From the NCBI GenBank assembly GCA_002900995.3, contig CM035312.1, forward strand, positions 3,430,602 through 3,494,601: a stretch of DNA of 64,000 nt. The letters run 5' to 3'. Below, piece by piece: positions 33,601 to 46,215 of this stretch; positions within the stretch are counted from its first letter, which is position 1; the number at the start of each line of letters is the position of its first letter. The notes beneath the pieces are model-generated. The model made no database searches, was not told where the DNA came from, and worked only from the letters and a program-made list of their open reading frames with translations. Position numbers and translations under genes: made by a program. Source of the DNA: Ganoderma boninense (lineage: Eukaryota > Basidiomycota > Agaricomycetes > Polyporales > Polyporaceae).

Positions 33601-35317
33601 CGGTAAAGCTGCTCTTGCCAAATTTTTCCTTGACGAAATCCTTGAATGCATCAGGAAGCTATTCAAAAACGATGTTCAATCGCAATGAATGCCAGAAGAA
33701 GATGCAGCAAGGACTCACAGATTCGAAGTACGCGATGTGCTCAAAACACCCTGACGACTGTTTGCTTCTGCGTGCTTTAGACTCGTTGCCAAATTCCATA
33801 TACAAGGGATGGAGTTTCGCGTCGCCATACTCGGTGAGATGCGTCCCATCTGAGGAGAACATGAGCGCAACGACGACTCGCTCACGGGTACAACCCGGCT
33901 CCTGGGGGGAGCGTTGGAGCTCGTCGTGAGCTTCAATGAAGGCTGGCGATGTGTAGATTTCCCCGTGTACTCGGACCGGCTCTGCGGAGTTCGCCTTCCA
34001 GAAAAGCTCATAGGGTTCGAGATGGAGATGAGGGAAAATTGATGGATCGGTGACCCTGCTGCGTATCACTGAGGTAATTTTGCGGTGACACAGAGTAGCA
34101 GCCTCATATAGATGGACACCCGGGGTCTCTCCTCGGCTGTGGACAGGTACGGAAATCTGAATGTCCGTCTCATGCCAGTCATCGGGTAGCGTGTCAGAGC
34201 TCTCCAAGGCGGACGAGTAAGTCTCGCCCATCACGAGCTTCTCGTTGATGGTTTTCCAGTTAACTCCTGCCAGGTCCTCGGCACAGAATCTCGGGTCTGT
34301 CACAATGTCCAGTAGATCTTTGAAGGTCGATTCCGACTTTTTGGGAGAGCCAGTCCAGTACCATTGGCCGAGACGGAAAGATGTCCAGTTCGGGTAGGGA
34401 TGGAATATAGAAAGGCTACACTCGGCCGTCGACCCGTCGTTGGTAGTGGCGGTGGGGCGAGAGTGACCTAGGGGTGGCTCAGAGAGCTCACACGGAGCGA
34501 GAGCGGAAGCCGGCGTTGCCTTGAATGGCAGATCAGCCGGGGAGTCATTGACGGGTTCCAGAAGGAGGCAACGGTCGATAGCTGCTTCAGGGTCATGTTG
34601 AGGGAAAGTCTCTGACCGGTACTGTCGATAGAGGCCAAAAACGTTGCGCTTCGTCTGCGCCGGAACGACATCCACACGTTGCTGCTGGACCTCAGAGTTG
34701 TCCCCCACAAACGCAGTCACGGGAGAGGAAGCAACTGAGACCGATTGATCGAGACTGGAGGTAGTCGGTATGAGGGGCTCCGGGAGCGCGTCAACATGCT
34801 TTCGGGGTTTCGGCCGCCACGGAAGTGCACCGTTGTCCCGGTAACGCGCTGGTAGACGTGTATTCTCCCGCCTCGGTCGAGCACCGTCACCAGGAAGCGG
34901 GGGTGGGGTAGAAGGCGTGGGGAGAGCAATGGGCGTAGGGGGAGTAATAGGAGCAGGAACGGGGCCGGCAATAGGACCAGATGGCGCAGGAACAGAAGCA
35001 GTGACTGACGAGGCTGGCCGCGGATCCTGCAGTTCCGTCTTGTTTTCGTCCAGATCTCCGAGCATCGACGCAAGGTTCCTTTTGCGCCGCGCGAGCATCG
35101 CGGCCCCCACATTGTTCAACGCACCATCCACCTTCCGTTTGACATGCTCACAATGAGCTCTATGCACGGCAAGAGCCCCGCTCGATAAAGTGTGACGACG
35201 GCACCCATCGCATATGTGACCCTCGCCACCGAAGGGATCCGCGGGGAACTGAGACCGTGCACACGACGTCAGCAACTGTCTCATCTCGAAAAGTCTTGTT
35301 CTCACCTCGCCGGACAT
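30640..35317 (-). CDS. Plavaka-type DNA transposase (CMC/DDE superfamily), one frameshift
   Basis: Plavaka elements are cut-and-paste transposons abundant in Agaricomycetes. Eleven exons join in phase: 35317-33719, 33658-33429, 33373-33122, 33073-32907, 32852-32747, 32700-32284, 32228-31938, 31880-31698, 31633-31167, 31107-30956 and 30887-30640, giving about 1370 aa. Motifs in order: N-terminal zinc finger (CDGCRRHTLSSGALAVH), RLPARYRDNGALP, WYWTGSPKKSESTFKDLLD, VVALMFSSDGTHL (likely first catalytic Asp), GNESKARR, RCPCPRCLVPL, LTVDFLHEYELGVWK (second Asp), DTFKLHALGDYVASI, DLLMRYHWGMGVGH and a very acidic tail (DDDDLDDDVDGGEEG). Exon 3 lacks one base at the T-run 33224-33226 (plus strand); with one extra A on the coding strand the conserved frame resumes. 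A 57-nt stretch in exon 1 (after MSGE) could be a further intron. Confidence 0.9.
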
Positions 35318-36005
35318 AGCGAATCTGAGGGGAAGGTGTATATGCCGACAGCAAGGAGTATAATGGTGTTAGTGAAAGTCACGTATGACGGACACAGGCG
35401 AATACCTAGCCTGAAGTGTTCCGACCGCGGACGGACTCGTGGCAGCAAGGAAATTTGAACGCTTCCATGCTCGGTCCTGAACCGACCTACACAGGCGCGC
35501 GGGACACGGCGTTCCGAATCGTTGACGGCGATGGTCGATATATCACAACACGACATACAATATGGAAGACACAACCGCATGACAAAACCAACCGGTGGAT
35601 AACCGTACAGTCCAGTGCATCACGGTGACCTGACTCGGGTCGAATTTCGCCATCCTCCTCCCGTATTCCACATGCCAACCGGTGCTTTACATCGTGTTAG
35701 TAATTTGGACGGCGGGAAAGCAGATGAGAAGGACGACGTACCTGGCGAACGCGGAGGACGCTTGTTCTGAACATGGTCTGTGGCCACCACGGGTGCAGTA
35801 CAATTTGCTCGCTTGACGGGAATCTGAATGCATCCCGGTGTGGGTCTTCACTGAAGGCCGGAGCACAGGAGCACCAGCCGCAAACTGTGCGAGTGGGAAC
35901 AAGCCGTTCTCAGCGCCTTAACGGCTCCGACTTGAGATGAAGGTAGAGCCGACGGTCCAGCCTTACGCTCGGTACCGTAAATACCCCCTTGGCACAGCAC
36001 TCCGC
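35318..36005. other. 5' flank of the Plavaka gene
   Basis: 688 bp between the transposase start and the left inverted arm. The transposon's right end and promoter should lie here, but no terminal inverted repeat could be matched by eye. No gene seen. Confidence 0.4.
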
Positions 36006-39000
36006 CCTGTACTTCCCTGTACGCTGTTCGTCCGGACACGTGAGGACTCTCAGCGATCGTGCCCCACAGAGCGACCTCTTAGAGTGCCATTTAAGTCTGT
36101 GCAGAGCGGGAAACCGCGTAGACGGAAACCCCTAGTGTCGACCTCTACACCCTCGTACGCGAACATTGCTAAGATTACGATCCTGAGAAGGACCAGTGTG
36201 ATAACGGCATAAGGTTCGGACGTTCACGATCTTGGCGCAAAGGTTGCCTGAGCGATGCAGCGGGTCGCGATGTTAGCGAGTCTGCGTGGTGATTTACACA
36301 GTGCGTCGACAAGTGGACTTGCCTTCGCTTTCCCATCAGGCGTACAAACGACATTTAGCTGCCGGCAACTATGATGGTCGGGGTAGCGCTGTCGGTCGCC
36401 ATTGATCGACTCCCTGCGTGTCGACAGGGCGAGAGAGAGAGCTTTCGAGAGTAACACTTGCTGTGAATGACCGTAGTGGCTGAGTACAGCCGATCTAAAG
36501 AACGAGGGAAGAGAGAAATGATGAGCTGAAGTCTACGAGCCTAGGGCAGTAAGAAGACGTAGTAGTGCTCGTGCCTGCCGGGCAAATCGCTCAGGGCACA
36601 CCTGGCTCAGATGGTTTCCGCCAAGTAGGGGGTGGGAAGAGAAAAACAATAGAAAAATAGATGGGGTACACACCGAGGAGCGCGCTGTGGTCAGCAGCGG
36701 TGAGGCATCGCACGTCGGGAAAGGAACCTTGTTTCGCGCTAGTCCAGTTTCTCGTCAACTTGCTTCGCAAGCTGATCCCACTCTCCCAACGCATGCAGAC
36801 ACCTCATGCGACCGAGTGCGATGTCGGGTGCTCCAGGATCCTGCTCGGCGCGCTTCTTCTCCTGCCATCGTCCAAGTCGCTCATACCATTCTTCATGCTT
36901 GCTAACGCCATACTGTTCCCGCGCGATGAGTAGAGTGCCCCATGCCGCACCACGTTGTTATAGTCGTGAATTGATACTGACGAGCGCTTTGATGATCGCG
37001 GGGGAGGTCTCGGTGAAGAATTCCAGCTCCTTGTGGTGAAGCGCTTTAACATACGCGTGGAACTTCGTCACGTACTCGCCGAGAGTACAGTTCTCAATTG
37101 GGAGCGGCTTTTCTTCATATTCCATGAACTCAGCGAGGTTGAGGAGCCTGTGGACCAGCTCGGATGGCGCAGCGCTTGATGTGACCGCGAACTCGATGGG
37201 GCGGACGAGGTCCTACGAAGACACATTGATGCAAAAAAAAAGGAACACAAGCTGCGATGCGTACCTGGTATTGATCGTAGAGCTCACCCCAACACAACAC
37301 AAAGGTCGCGTTGAACAACACCTTCGGCAGCGGCTGGCGGAGGTCAACTCATGCACGCGCGCAGAGCACGGGAGAGGCGATTCTCGCATGGACTCGACAG
37401 ACAACCTCTGAATCCAATCCCATGGCCTGTTTGAGGTGCTGCTAGTTGACGGCCATCTTCGTTGCTTCCGCGGGTGCCTGGAAGTCAACAGACTTGCAAG
37501 CCTCGCCAGCCCTGGTTCGCCAGTTAATCAAGCGCGACATGAAGCGATTATCGTGACTCACAGATCATTGAGAGACGTCTCTTTGCGGGAGGCGTTCGCC
37601 CTTAAGAAGCTTTTCAATGCAGCTTTCGTATCGGTGGTGCGTGAGTCGGTGACGCAAGATCGTCTAAAACACCGTCAGCTTCCATCGAAACATGGTCGGT
37701 CAGTGAAACGGTAAACCCCTTCGCACCTTGCGATCGTGGGGTCAAAGATGGCAGAGTCACACCCTAGCTGCAGCATCAACGCACGCAACGTATCCAGGAC
37801 TGCCTGCCGTAGCTCGTTGTTCCCAGTGTTCAGCACGCGGACCAGCGGAGGATAATTCTGGAAGCATGGTCCGAGAAGTTCACCCGCCTCGTCAGCCCCT
37901 CAATGGTGTGGATCGCTCTCTTTCGAGGGCGGTGGAGGCATCCAGGCGCTCGTACGTCTTCACAATAAGAGGAATGACAAGCTGGGAGATACTCCTCAGT
38001 GTTCGCGCCGAAGTGAAGAATACATCGAATATCTTCACCTGCGTATTCGCGGTCTGGTCGTTGAGCTCGCTCTCGAACACCTTGAGGATTGGAGGTAGGA
38101 TCATCGGGATGAACGGCTTGAACTCCGCATCAAGTGCCTTCCCAAGCGCCTCGACGAGCGACATCAATGGGAGCTGCAGGACCACGTCCTGGACAGGCTT
38201 AAAGATCTCGGTCGTGTGGTTGCGGACATGCTGCTTGATGATGCTGACGAGGATCGCAAGCTGCTCCAAATGGAAGACTTGCACACGGGAGGACGCCGTT
38301 CGGGCAACCAAGGCAAACGCTGGGACGATCTTCGCCCGAGAAAGTCAATACCAAGCAAAACGCAGCAACCCCCCCCCCCCCAATACTGCTTACCTGAGGC
38401 AGGAACGTCACGCACTTCAACCCTTGGGTCTTGAAGATTGACATGATCGCTTCAATGACTTTGAAGTGGTGGTTGCCCAACGACTGGTCCTTGAGGATCT
38501 TCAGCAATGCGTTGATGGCGGCGGTCGGGTAGTAGTCGTCCGATGCAGTCGACGCCCCTACAAGGTTCCTCGAAGGCGCGCTGACGAGGTTCGATGACGG
38601 CTCGCTCGCTGCTTCCTCCTCGGGCTTGCTCTTCAGCCGGTAGGGATCAAGCGCCCCGAGGATTCCGACTACCTTGGTGACTTCTCGCCTGACGGCCTGA
38701 CTAAGTTCTGTGCGGAGAATCCTGTTGAGGATCTGGAGCAGCTGTGGGTGTTTCGATCAGGGATCGAATCACACATCCTGTGCTAGAGCACAGCTGTCCG
38801 AGGGTGTGGAGAGCAGCGTCGAGCTTCTGCAGCGGTGGATCCGCCAGCTTCGCGATAACCTGCAGCAGGTCTGGTACATGGGGCATGACATCTTCGCCGC
38901 CGACACAGGCGAGCTGGCCCTGGCACATCAGGATATTGGCAGAGGCCGTGAGGTTCACGTCGTTGGCCTTGGTAGTAGAATACGGAGCATAGGGATGGAG

Positions 39001-39649
39001 CAAGGCTTGAGGAGACGCTGAGTGGCGTTCACGAGGACAGTGAGGAGACGAGTGCACTGTTCCCGGGTGCGTCTACAAGAAATGATGAGCATGCGATAGT
39101 AAAACGACCGCCGGCTGTTCGCGACATACGTGACAATCGAATACTCAAGCTCAGTCAAGAGCTGGATCAGGGTCCTCCAGACCTCCAGACGGGTATGTGT
39201 ATATCGTGGCGCTGCGCGCACCCGGCATTGGATCAACCAACCCAGGCGCACCCGGCTCGTCCCACAATACAACATAACAGAGACATGAAGGACGTTGGAC
39301 CTAGCGGAATGGAGGGAAACAGTCGGCATAGTCGGTCTGGAGATTAGAGCCGGCTGAGAACGCACCATGATCGTCAAGAATCACTCGTATATGTCCCTCG
39401 CCTCCAGGATGTTCCTAGAATGTCCAGGGATGAAGTTCGTGTCCAGGAACACTGTTCCGTGGCGGCCGGCGATGTACGAGGGCGTATTCAGAGAAGCTTG
39501 CCTGGACTGGTGGAGGTGGACTCTAAGCTGACGACGTGCGAAGGGGGTGCTAGAGAAGCTTGTGTGGACTGTGGAGGTAGAATCCAAACTTGAAGAATCG
39601 TGGCCAGGGCGGCTAATGGCAGTCGCGCTGGCAACTTGCGTTCCGGGCC
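36006..39649 (-). repeat. Left arm of a large inverted repeat (TOR-fragment arm)
   Basis: The arm is the reverse complement of 60360-64000 with very few differences. Position 36006 pairs with 64000, the window end, so the true arm may be longer. The inner end is GCGTTCCGGGCC. The differences I noticed are single-base length changes in homopolymers. It contains a decayed TOR kinase fragment and about 700 bp of unassigned DNA at its outer end (36006-36700). Confidence 0.95.
36730..39185 (-). pseudogene. Decayed TOR kinase (HEAT/FAT region) fragment, left arm
   Basis: TOR is the PI3K-like Ser/Thr kinase that couples nutrients to growth. This fragment keeps, in several frames, TOR landmark stretches: TLIQLLTELEYSIVT, GGEDVMPHVPDLLQV, LHTLGQLCSSTG, SIFKTQGLKCVTFLPQ, LGKALDAEFKPF and MRCLHALGEWDQLAKQVDE. 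Small introns of the original gene are still visible. It shares all lesions of the right-arm copy (see there) and has five further one-base homopolymer changes (36748-36750, 37582-37584, 37984-37986, 38751-38753, 38971-38972), each breaking a frame that is open in the right arm. The kinase domain is absent. Confidence 0.85.
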
Positions 39650-39659
39650 ACCGGCCCGG
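39643..39659. repeat. 17-bp hairpin motif at the left inner arm boundary
   Basis: CCGGGCCACCGGCCCGG: 7-bp inverted arms around an ACC loop. The same 17 bases, in the same orientation, occur at the right inner boundary (60350-60366), although the arms themselves are inverted. The left half belongs to the arm; the right half is the first sequence of the spacer. Confidence 0.85.
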
Positions 39660-40347
39660 GACATCTGGTGCATTCGGGTCTGTGACGCTGGACTTGAGAG
39701 ACTTTCCCCAGAGTACTTATACTGTCGTAATGATGGCCCAGTGATATTGTACTACTGAGGAACAAAAGGTCGCTGTACCGTTATACCTGGCAACGGGAGA
39801 CCAACTAGCTTCCGCAGCCTCTGCACGAAATAAACGGCATCCATGTCACGCAATTCCTTCAGTGATTGACCGTCGATTCTTTTGTAGGCCTCCGGGTGGG
39901 AATCTCGTCTGCAATGTCGGAGGATCCGCTGTTGAGGATAGGTAGGCCCCAGAGTCCGAGATAACTACTCACAAATGATCAAGTGTCCCCGGGACAGACC
40001 GCAGTCTGCTGCCTAGTGAACAGCCGTCTGGGAACGGACAAGCAACACGGCATTCAGGCTTTTCAGGCAGCTTCGCCTTCTTCTTTGCGCGTTTCACTTG
40101 GTTGGGTGTCAAATGCGGTGGTCGCTTCCGATTGGCGGGCGCGCTGCTGGTGGGTGGAAACGTGGTAGCCTATCGGTTGACCACTCAGTTTGCGAAAATT
40201 GACATGAAGCACGACAGTGAACACTGACTACGACCGAAGGCTGGTTTGGGCTTACGAAAGGCTGCATGGACGCGATCCCCTGGTCGGAGAGTCCCCGTGC
40301 ACCCCCACCTGCTGCAGAACGACCAGGATGTTGTCAGCCTAACTCAG

Positions 40348-42877
40348 TTACGTCAGGTGAGAAAAGGCTATCCACTCACGCCTCTCCTGATCGTCCCCTA
40401 ATGCGCACATCGCCATCCAGCCAAACCAGACCAAAGACTGAAGTTGTAAAACATCTTCTCCCGACCCAGATGCAATCCGATGGAGGCGCAAACTTGATGC
40501 GATATCGACAGTTCTATCTATGTTCTGCGGGGATACGAAATCGCATGCCGCCTTGATCGAGTGTGCCAAGTTTCGAACCTGTTCATGCATGTCTCAAACT
40601 GTTTTCGTGTCTTTGTCCACAAATCAAAGCGTTACCTGGTGTGGGCAGCCAGCGGGAATGAAAACGATGTCACCGTAGTATTGATAGATCGTCCATGGCG
40701 ACACTTCGTATTTCTTGCGTAAACGTGCAAGCATCTCGTGGGAGAGGAAGTAACGTTGTTGATGGATGGGATCGTTGTCTTCAGACAACGAAAACTCCTC
40801 CCGAAGGAAGGAGCGCAAGCTGTCCACGGAGTCAGCCGCAAAGATTTGCCACTCAGCTCCAGGTCGCTTAAAGGTCATGTCTTCTGACCACATCATGACG
40901 TTAATTGCACAGGTCATGTCGAGATGCAGCTTCGTGGTGCCTTTGGTGTCTTCTTTGGCTCCCATAGCGATATACAGCTTCGGACCTCATAATTGATGAA
41001 GGTTAGGGGGGCTGGTGAAGGAGGAGCCGACTACAATACAATACCAAGATCGGGCGCGACAGCACCTTCAGGAAAGTGCGCTGCGAGGTTGAAAATCCCG
41101 CTTTTGCAGACCAGATCGGCACACTCCATAGGTACACTCAAGAAGAAACCAGAATTGAGTGCACCGAAGGTCGTCTTGAAATCTGTCTTCGGAGGCCAGT
41201 CCTAGGTCGAAAACACATGATCAACCACTGTCCGAAAATAACAGACGCAACCCTACCTTCAGTTTGAGTACGGCTTTCTGGTCAGAGTCCTTGAGCAGCA
41301 GCGCAAAAAAATCCCGGGCTGCCATCCGCGGCCCTGCTTGATCAGTTGCACAATTAATTGGAGTGACCCAAAGCTTCCCATGGTGCTCGATGAAATAACC
41401 TGGGTCCCAATGGCCTCGGAAGTTCCCTTGTGCTTCCGTAATGACCACCGGGATACCAGCCAGCCATAAACTCATGAATTGATTTCGCGTCAACGTTCTC
41501 GCAGGATACACCGGCAACGGCTGCGGCGCATACAAGTGCTCCGTCGTAGCGCCATCCGGTATGCGCTGAGAGAAGGGGGGAGGCAGAGGTTGATCGCTAA
41601 GGCAGAGGATGAGATACCCGACATTCAGGTACATTGTGAATACACGTACTGAAGAAATGGTTTGGTCGTTGCCTCAATTGCTACGTTCATGTTGTCTACG
41701 TGAGAACGAACTGCTTCTCGAGGTAGTCTTACACATGGACGCATCGTTTTGAGCGAATGAACATGATCACCCGTTGTACAATGAGCGAAGCGAACCAACT
41801 AGACACAGTTGTAAGCCACTGTGATTCATATAATACGAAATCAAGTACGTACATTGCGGTGGAGATCTTGAGAGCATGTTAGAGCTTCTGCACATGAGTG
41901 GCACACGTCAAGCCCACAACTGGGGCAAAAATACGCCCCACAGAAAAGCTCGGAGGCGCATACATCTAGAAGCGTTTTAGCGACGACATATCGTGAGCTA
42001 CCGGGGGCTTACCGCATAAAGACCGGTACTGGATTTCATGCTTCAGGAACACAACTCCTTCCAGCTCCATATGTGCAAGTTCTTGTCGCATCATTGGAAG
42101 TAAAAACTTTGCACATGTGCCCTGGAGACGAAGAGTAAGGGGGTCTGGACTGAGACAGATCCATGGAGAAATAAGCCCACTTTTATGAAAGCAATCGTAT
42201 CTATACTCAGCCGCCGGTCATATACATGGGGAAAGTGGAGCGATGTGGTTTGGAGCTGGTTGGGTAAAACTGCCTCTGCAGATATTACTGATCAGTTACG
42301 CTGGCCCAAGGAAAACGGAACGGGCATCGAAGATTCTCACCTAGCGTCGTAGACGTAGACTTCTTGCGTCTACTCGTCCCTTTGGTCCGTTCACTATGCT
42401 GTGTACCCTCAGCGTCATCCTGAGCCTGGTTGGGTGTTTTGTTGAAGTCCCCGAGGCTCAAGTCCCCGAGGAAGCCAACGGCGACGATCGACCTGTCCGG
42501 AGCCAGTTGTATGGTACGGAAGCCTGCAGAGAACCGACGTCAGTGTATCATTTGATTCCTCAGATGACAGATTGCCACTTACCTTTGAATCTGCAGTTTA
42601 CATTCGCAGCGGCCAGACGTCGTCCCCCACTCGCTGCGGCCACGTCGTAGCAAACGATGCAAGGTGACAACGTGGCGAAAGGATTCTTCTGGCGACTGCG
42701 GCAGGGATGCTCTTGTAGTATCAGCCCACCTACATTGGAAGCCATGGCTCTAGATGAGGTCAATTCCAATAGCCCACCAACTGGAACTTGTTGAAGGAGT
42801 CGATCCAAGTGCAAGCCGTCACGGTCGCTCCAAGGGCAGGCCGGGGGCCGGCCCCCGAGGCTAGGCGCTAACAACAT
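40348..42877 (-). CDS. JmjC-domain protein, KDM3/JHDM2-like histone demethylase candidate
   Basis: Ten exons join in phase (42877-42583, 42523-42341, 42275-42181, 42121-42013, 41965-41853, 41798-41650, 41596-41257, 41201-41045, 40985-40636, 40578 to a TAA at 40348). A Cys/His-rich zinc finger (CASELFCGAYFCPSCG, CHSCAEAL) precedes the JmjC domain, as in KDM3 H3K9 demethylases. The JmjC part has KLHLDMT (HxD, two Fe(II) ligands), YQYYGDIVFIPAGCPHQ (distal His ligand) and AACDFVSPQNIDR. These enzymes use Fe(II) and 2-oxoglutarate in the nucleus. The N-terminal frame stays open upstream of the ATG at 42877. The 3' end is uncertain: a splice near 40373 could extend the protein through exons near 40262-40310 and 39780-40150 that encode KPECRVACPFPDGC-type finger sequence. 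It lies inside the inverted-repeat spacer. Confidence 0.82.
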
Positions 42878-42959
42878 TGTTGCGGCTGCGCAAGCAGCTC
42901 CGGCGGCGGATCTGTCCAAGTCCGAGTCCGAGTCAGTGCCACACTCGTCTTCCCTCCGC

Positions 42960-44300
42960 CTCTCGTTCTCCTCCTTCTCTGCATATATCTGAGTATACTC
43001 CTTCCTCCCTGATTGGATGCTTAGTGTCAGTGCATTATTTCTCCGCCGTCTTTCGACACTTACTGCTTTCTAGTTGGAAGAGAAACCCACACCGCAGACA
43101 CTGCCCCCGGGACATTTGCGTCTTAGTACCCGTCACTCCAACGAATCCAATCTGAAGTCACCATGGGCATGTTCCAGACCTTCACGACTCGTATGTTGCG
43201 CCCTCATCTGCACCCTTCTATCCGCTAGGCCCTCTTGAGCCCGTTCAGTGATTCCCTTCCAGTTGGGCAAGCGTACCGCGGACCTCCGACAATTACAGCT
43301 ACAATTCGAATCGTTGGGGCGGGCCCGTCCTCGGCGAGCTTATATGTATGCTCCGCTCATTTTCCACCGGCCCGTTAGCTAAGTTGAGCTCTCCTGGATG
43401 CTCGTCGCGTCCAAATTTGGCTGGGGATGTGGATGCGACTCCAGTCTATGTGCGGAGTGCGCGCAAAGAGGATGGAGAAGACACTGTCCGCGCTGCTAGT
43501 GCCCGGCGGTCACGATCGCGAATCGCCGGCTTAGCCATCACCACGACTCCTATCTACAAGAAGATGAATGGTATCAAGGACGAGGAGCGAAGGATACGGC
43601 ACGATCGATGTCTTTCTCATCTTATTTCCCCTATAGATCCCCCGAGTACTCGCTGAACATTCCCCACAAATTCTTTTGCTGACCCGCCTCGATGATGTCG
43701 TTATGGCACAACTGTGTTAGGCAAGCGAAGCGACCTGAGCACTCCCCGTACCAGACGTCTTGCAAGATGCACTGCCCAAGGGTCGACTCGGAGTACAGAG
43801 GCGTGGAACGCGAGACCAATATCGACCTGGAGCCTCGGTCTACGGAGTGGTTAGCCAGCGTGAGGGCCGAATGGCATCCTTGATCTGTTGTCAAGGTAGG
43901 GTTTGCCTACGCGAGAGATGACGGGGAGGGAAGTGGGCGTGCAGGTCCGAGCAGATGACATCGAGGAGAATACCACTAGCCACCGTATCAGGAGCCCGAC
44001 ACTATGCCATTTCACTGTAGGCCGACAGACTCTAAAATGCATCTTGGAGGACATAGACCATCAGGTGAGAGCTAGGCGAGTGTATTTTTAGTGGGTAAAA
44101 GGCGAGTTTTGGAAACGGTTGGGTGAACGGGGCGTGTTCATAGCCTCGACGGCTATCAGACTTTCGAAGGATTAACCACGTTCAGTTGAAGAATAAGGTA
44201 CAGAAGGCTACGGCACTGACATGAACGACTGGGAGAATGTTGTATATACATGGCCAAAACAAAGCATCGTCGCCGATGCACGACGCATGGCGGCACCAAG
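42960..44300. other. Interval with one possible small plus-strand gene
   Basis: An ATG in a good context (CACCATGG, 43163) is followed by a GTATGT donor, a 3' site CTTCCAG, a second exon and another GTATGC donor, giving a start MGMFQTFTTLGQAYRG. A further open stretch ends near 43653. No family is recognised and the downstream exons could not be chained. The rest (43660-44300) shows nothing supported. Confidence 0.3.
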
Positions 44301-44302
44301 AT

Positions 44303-45533
44303 CTACATCTGCGTTCCCGCGACAACGGCCTTCGCGTCGTCATAAAACACCTGCGGAGCCAACGTGAAATCCCCGAATTGGCTGGGCACAACGCCGGACA
44401 AGGCTAGCCCGGCAGTCCTGACTAGAGAATTAGCATATAATAATACGGGTGCCACCTCAATAAACAGACATACGTGTTACTGTGCATACTGACTGTCCTG
44501 CTCGACGCCACTATGGACTGGGGCTTTCGGCTGAGCAGGGATGGATGGAGGTACGAAGGGTCTTCGAGCATGGTACTGCGAAAGAACAGAGACTCTGACC
44601 CGGGCCAGTTCGTCACCAGATGCATCGGGTTGTGACTGCCACCGTCTACTAGCGGAAGTACGTGTGTGGACATAGACTGTTCCGTCCAAACCTGCTGTAA
44701 GCAGGTCGCTTTCAGAGCATGCGCAGTGTCCGGTTGGGCCGATGAAGAAAGAGAACGGGGGGATGAAGTGGCGATCATGGTATTGAGCGCAGCAGGAGAC
44801 GGCCTGCTAAAGGGGGTCGGCAATGCAGCTAAAGTTGCTGCCGGGGAGGGTGTTTGAACCTGATCGGCGGTATAACCGGAGGCCGTGGCAGAAACTGGGG
44901 GAGTTGTCCCCCTGTTCTGCACCTCAAAGGCATGTGAACTCAGCATAGCGCTGTGGGTCATAGAATCCTCGAGGTGATCGACGCGCGAACCCAGCGGCAC
45001 ATCAGAGAAAGGCTCGGTGACAGTGTCGCAAGACGGACTCTGGGAAACATCATTAGCGCATATTCTAGTAGTACTGATAGGAAGAGAGACAACCTGGTTG
45101 AAGGCGACCCAGTATGACCCGTCGGTGGATGTAGCGTATCGGGTAGAATCTGCCAGCAACTGATCCTGAGGCCATACAAGGATCGGCGCAAGACGGGGGT
45201 CCTCGTTGAAATTTCCGTGGGGACAGGCCATCGCTGGAATGTGGTGTAGGTGAGAGGCTACATTGCGCGAGCAACAATATCACACACCACCAGTGCACAT
45301 GCAGAGGCATTCGTCGCAGAGACCGTCATCTACGTCCCACTTTAGAGGCGGGCCGATAGAAAGAATGTGAAAGACAACACACCGGCGTTGAGCTTTCTGA
45401 GGTACGATAGCATGCACCCAAACTGGTTTAAAGTGTACAGTCCGTTGGGTGGATTGGGGCCAGCACGTTGAAGATCCTGGAGGGTGTATAAGCGAGGGGG
45501 TTGGATACCGAGGGATCGAGTAGTTCCGGACAT
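44303..45533 (-). CDS. Hypothetical protein with Cys cluster and Ser/Thr/Pro-rich tail
   Basis: Four exons (45533-45381, 45339-45291, 45233-44481, 44421-44303) join in phase to 357 aa, which supports a real gene. The N-terminal part reads PRLYTLQDLQRAGPNPP, then a compact Cys cluster CDECLCMCTAMACPHGNF that could bind metal, then WPQDQLLADSTRYATSTDG. A long low-complexity Ser/Thr/Pro segment follows, and the end is VPSQFGDFTLAPQVFYDD. A 54-nt in-frame stretch after WVAFNQ has intron-like borders and may be spliced out. No signal peptide or membrane segment is evident. I do not recognise the family; a regulatory or nuclear role would be a guess. Confidence 0.55.
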
Positions 45534-46215
45534 AGGGGGCAGTGGGGGGAGAGATGTCTGGAGAAGACGATAGGTCTTCTCTTCACAGCCTTTATACAAC
45601 GGGGAACAGCGACGGCCTCGCCGCCTTCAACCGAGATTATTGTTCACCCTGGAACCCTGACCGGATCGGACGGGCTTATAGAACATGCATATTGGCACAC
45701 TTACTCGGTAGGCTGCTTCTCCACGCCCCCAAATGGATCAGCTATCCTCAAGGTCGCTCTCTGATCGCCAACTCGGAATCACCCAGAAGATCCTAGAACA
45801 AGGAGGGTTGAAAGAGTCTGGGCCATGTTATAAACCACTTCTCGCATTTGGCGGCGAGCGGTGGAAGTCCACGAGTGTGGGGCACCTGAAAATACTAGGC
45901 CGTAATCGGGCGACCACGAAACTGGTAAGCGGGCTGCCCCTCTTCCGTACCGCGCTTGGTTGGTCAGGCTTCGTGGCTCACATCGCAGCGCCGCTGGCAG
46001 CTAGCGAAAGACGAAAAGCATTCAGACTGGAAACGGTAAGTGAAGCTCCGTACACTGGATATGCGGTGGAGGGATATACGTTCAGAGCGCATTTCAGCAA
46101 GGTTATCAAGAGTCGTGGAATGAGCAACATGAGACGACGGGCAGCCTGCAACAACGAGGGAGTCGTCAAGGAGGGGCGGTACAGGTACATTTCACAATTA
46201 TCCAGCTCCGGAAGG

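Noticed and set aside
36006..36700. Outer parts of the arms as transposon terminal inverted repeats
   Set aside because: The right arm is cut by the window end, no target-site duplication can be tested, and no transposase for such an element is seen in the spacer.
37228..37245. A-run (9) in the left arm as a possible poly(A) retrocopy tail of TOR
   Set aside because: Original TOR introns are still present in both arms, so the fragment is a DNA-level copy; the A-run lies inside an intron.
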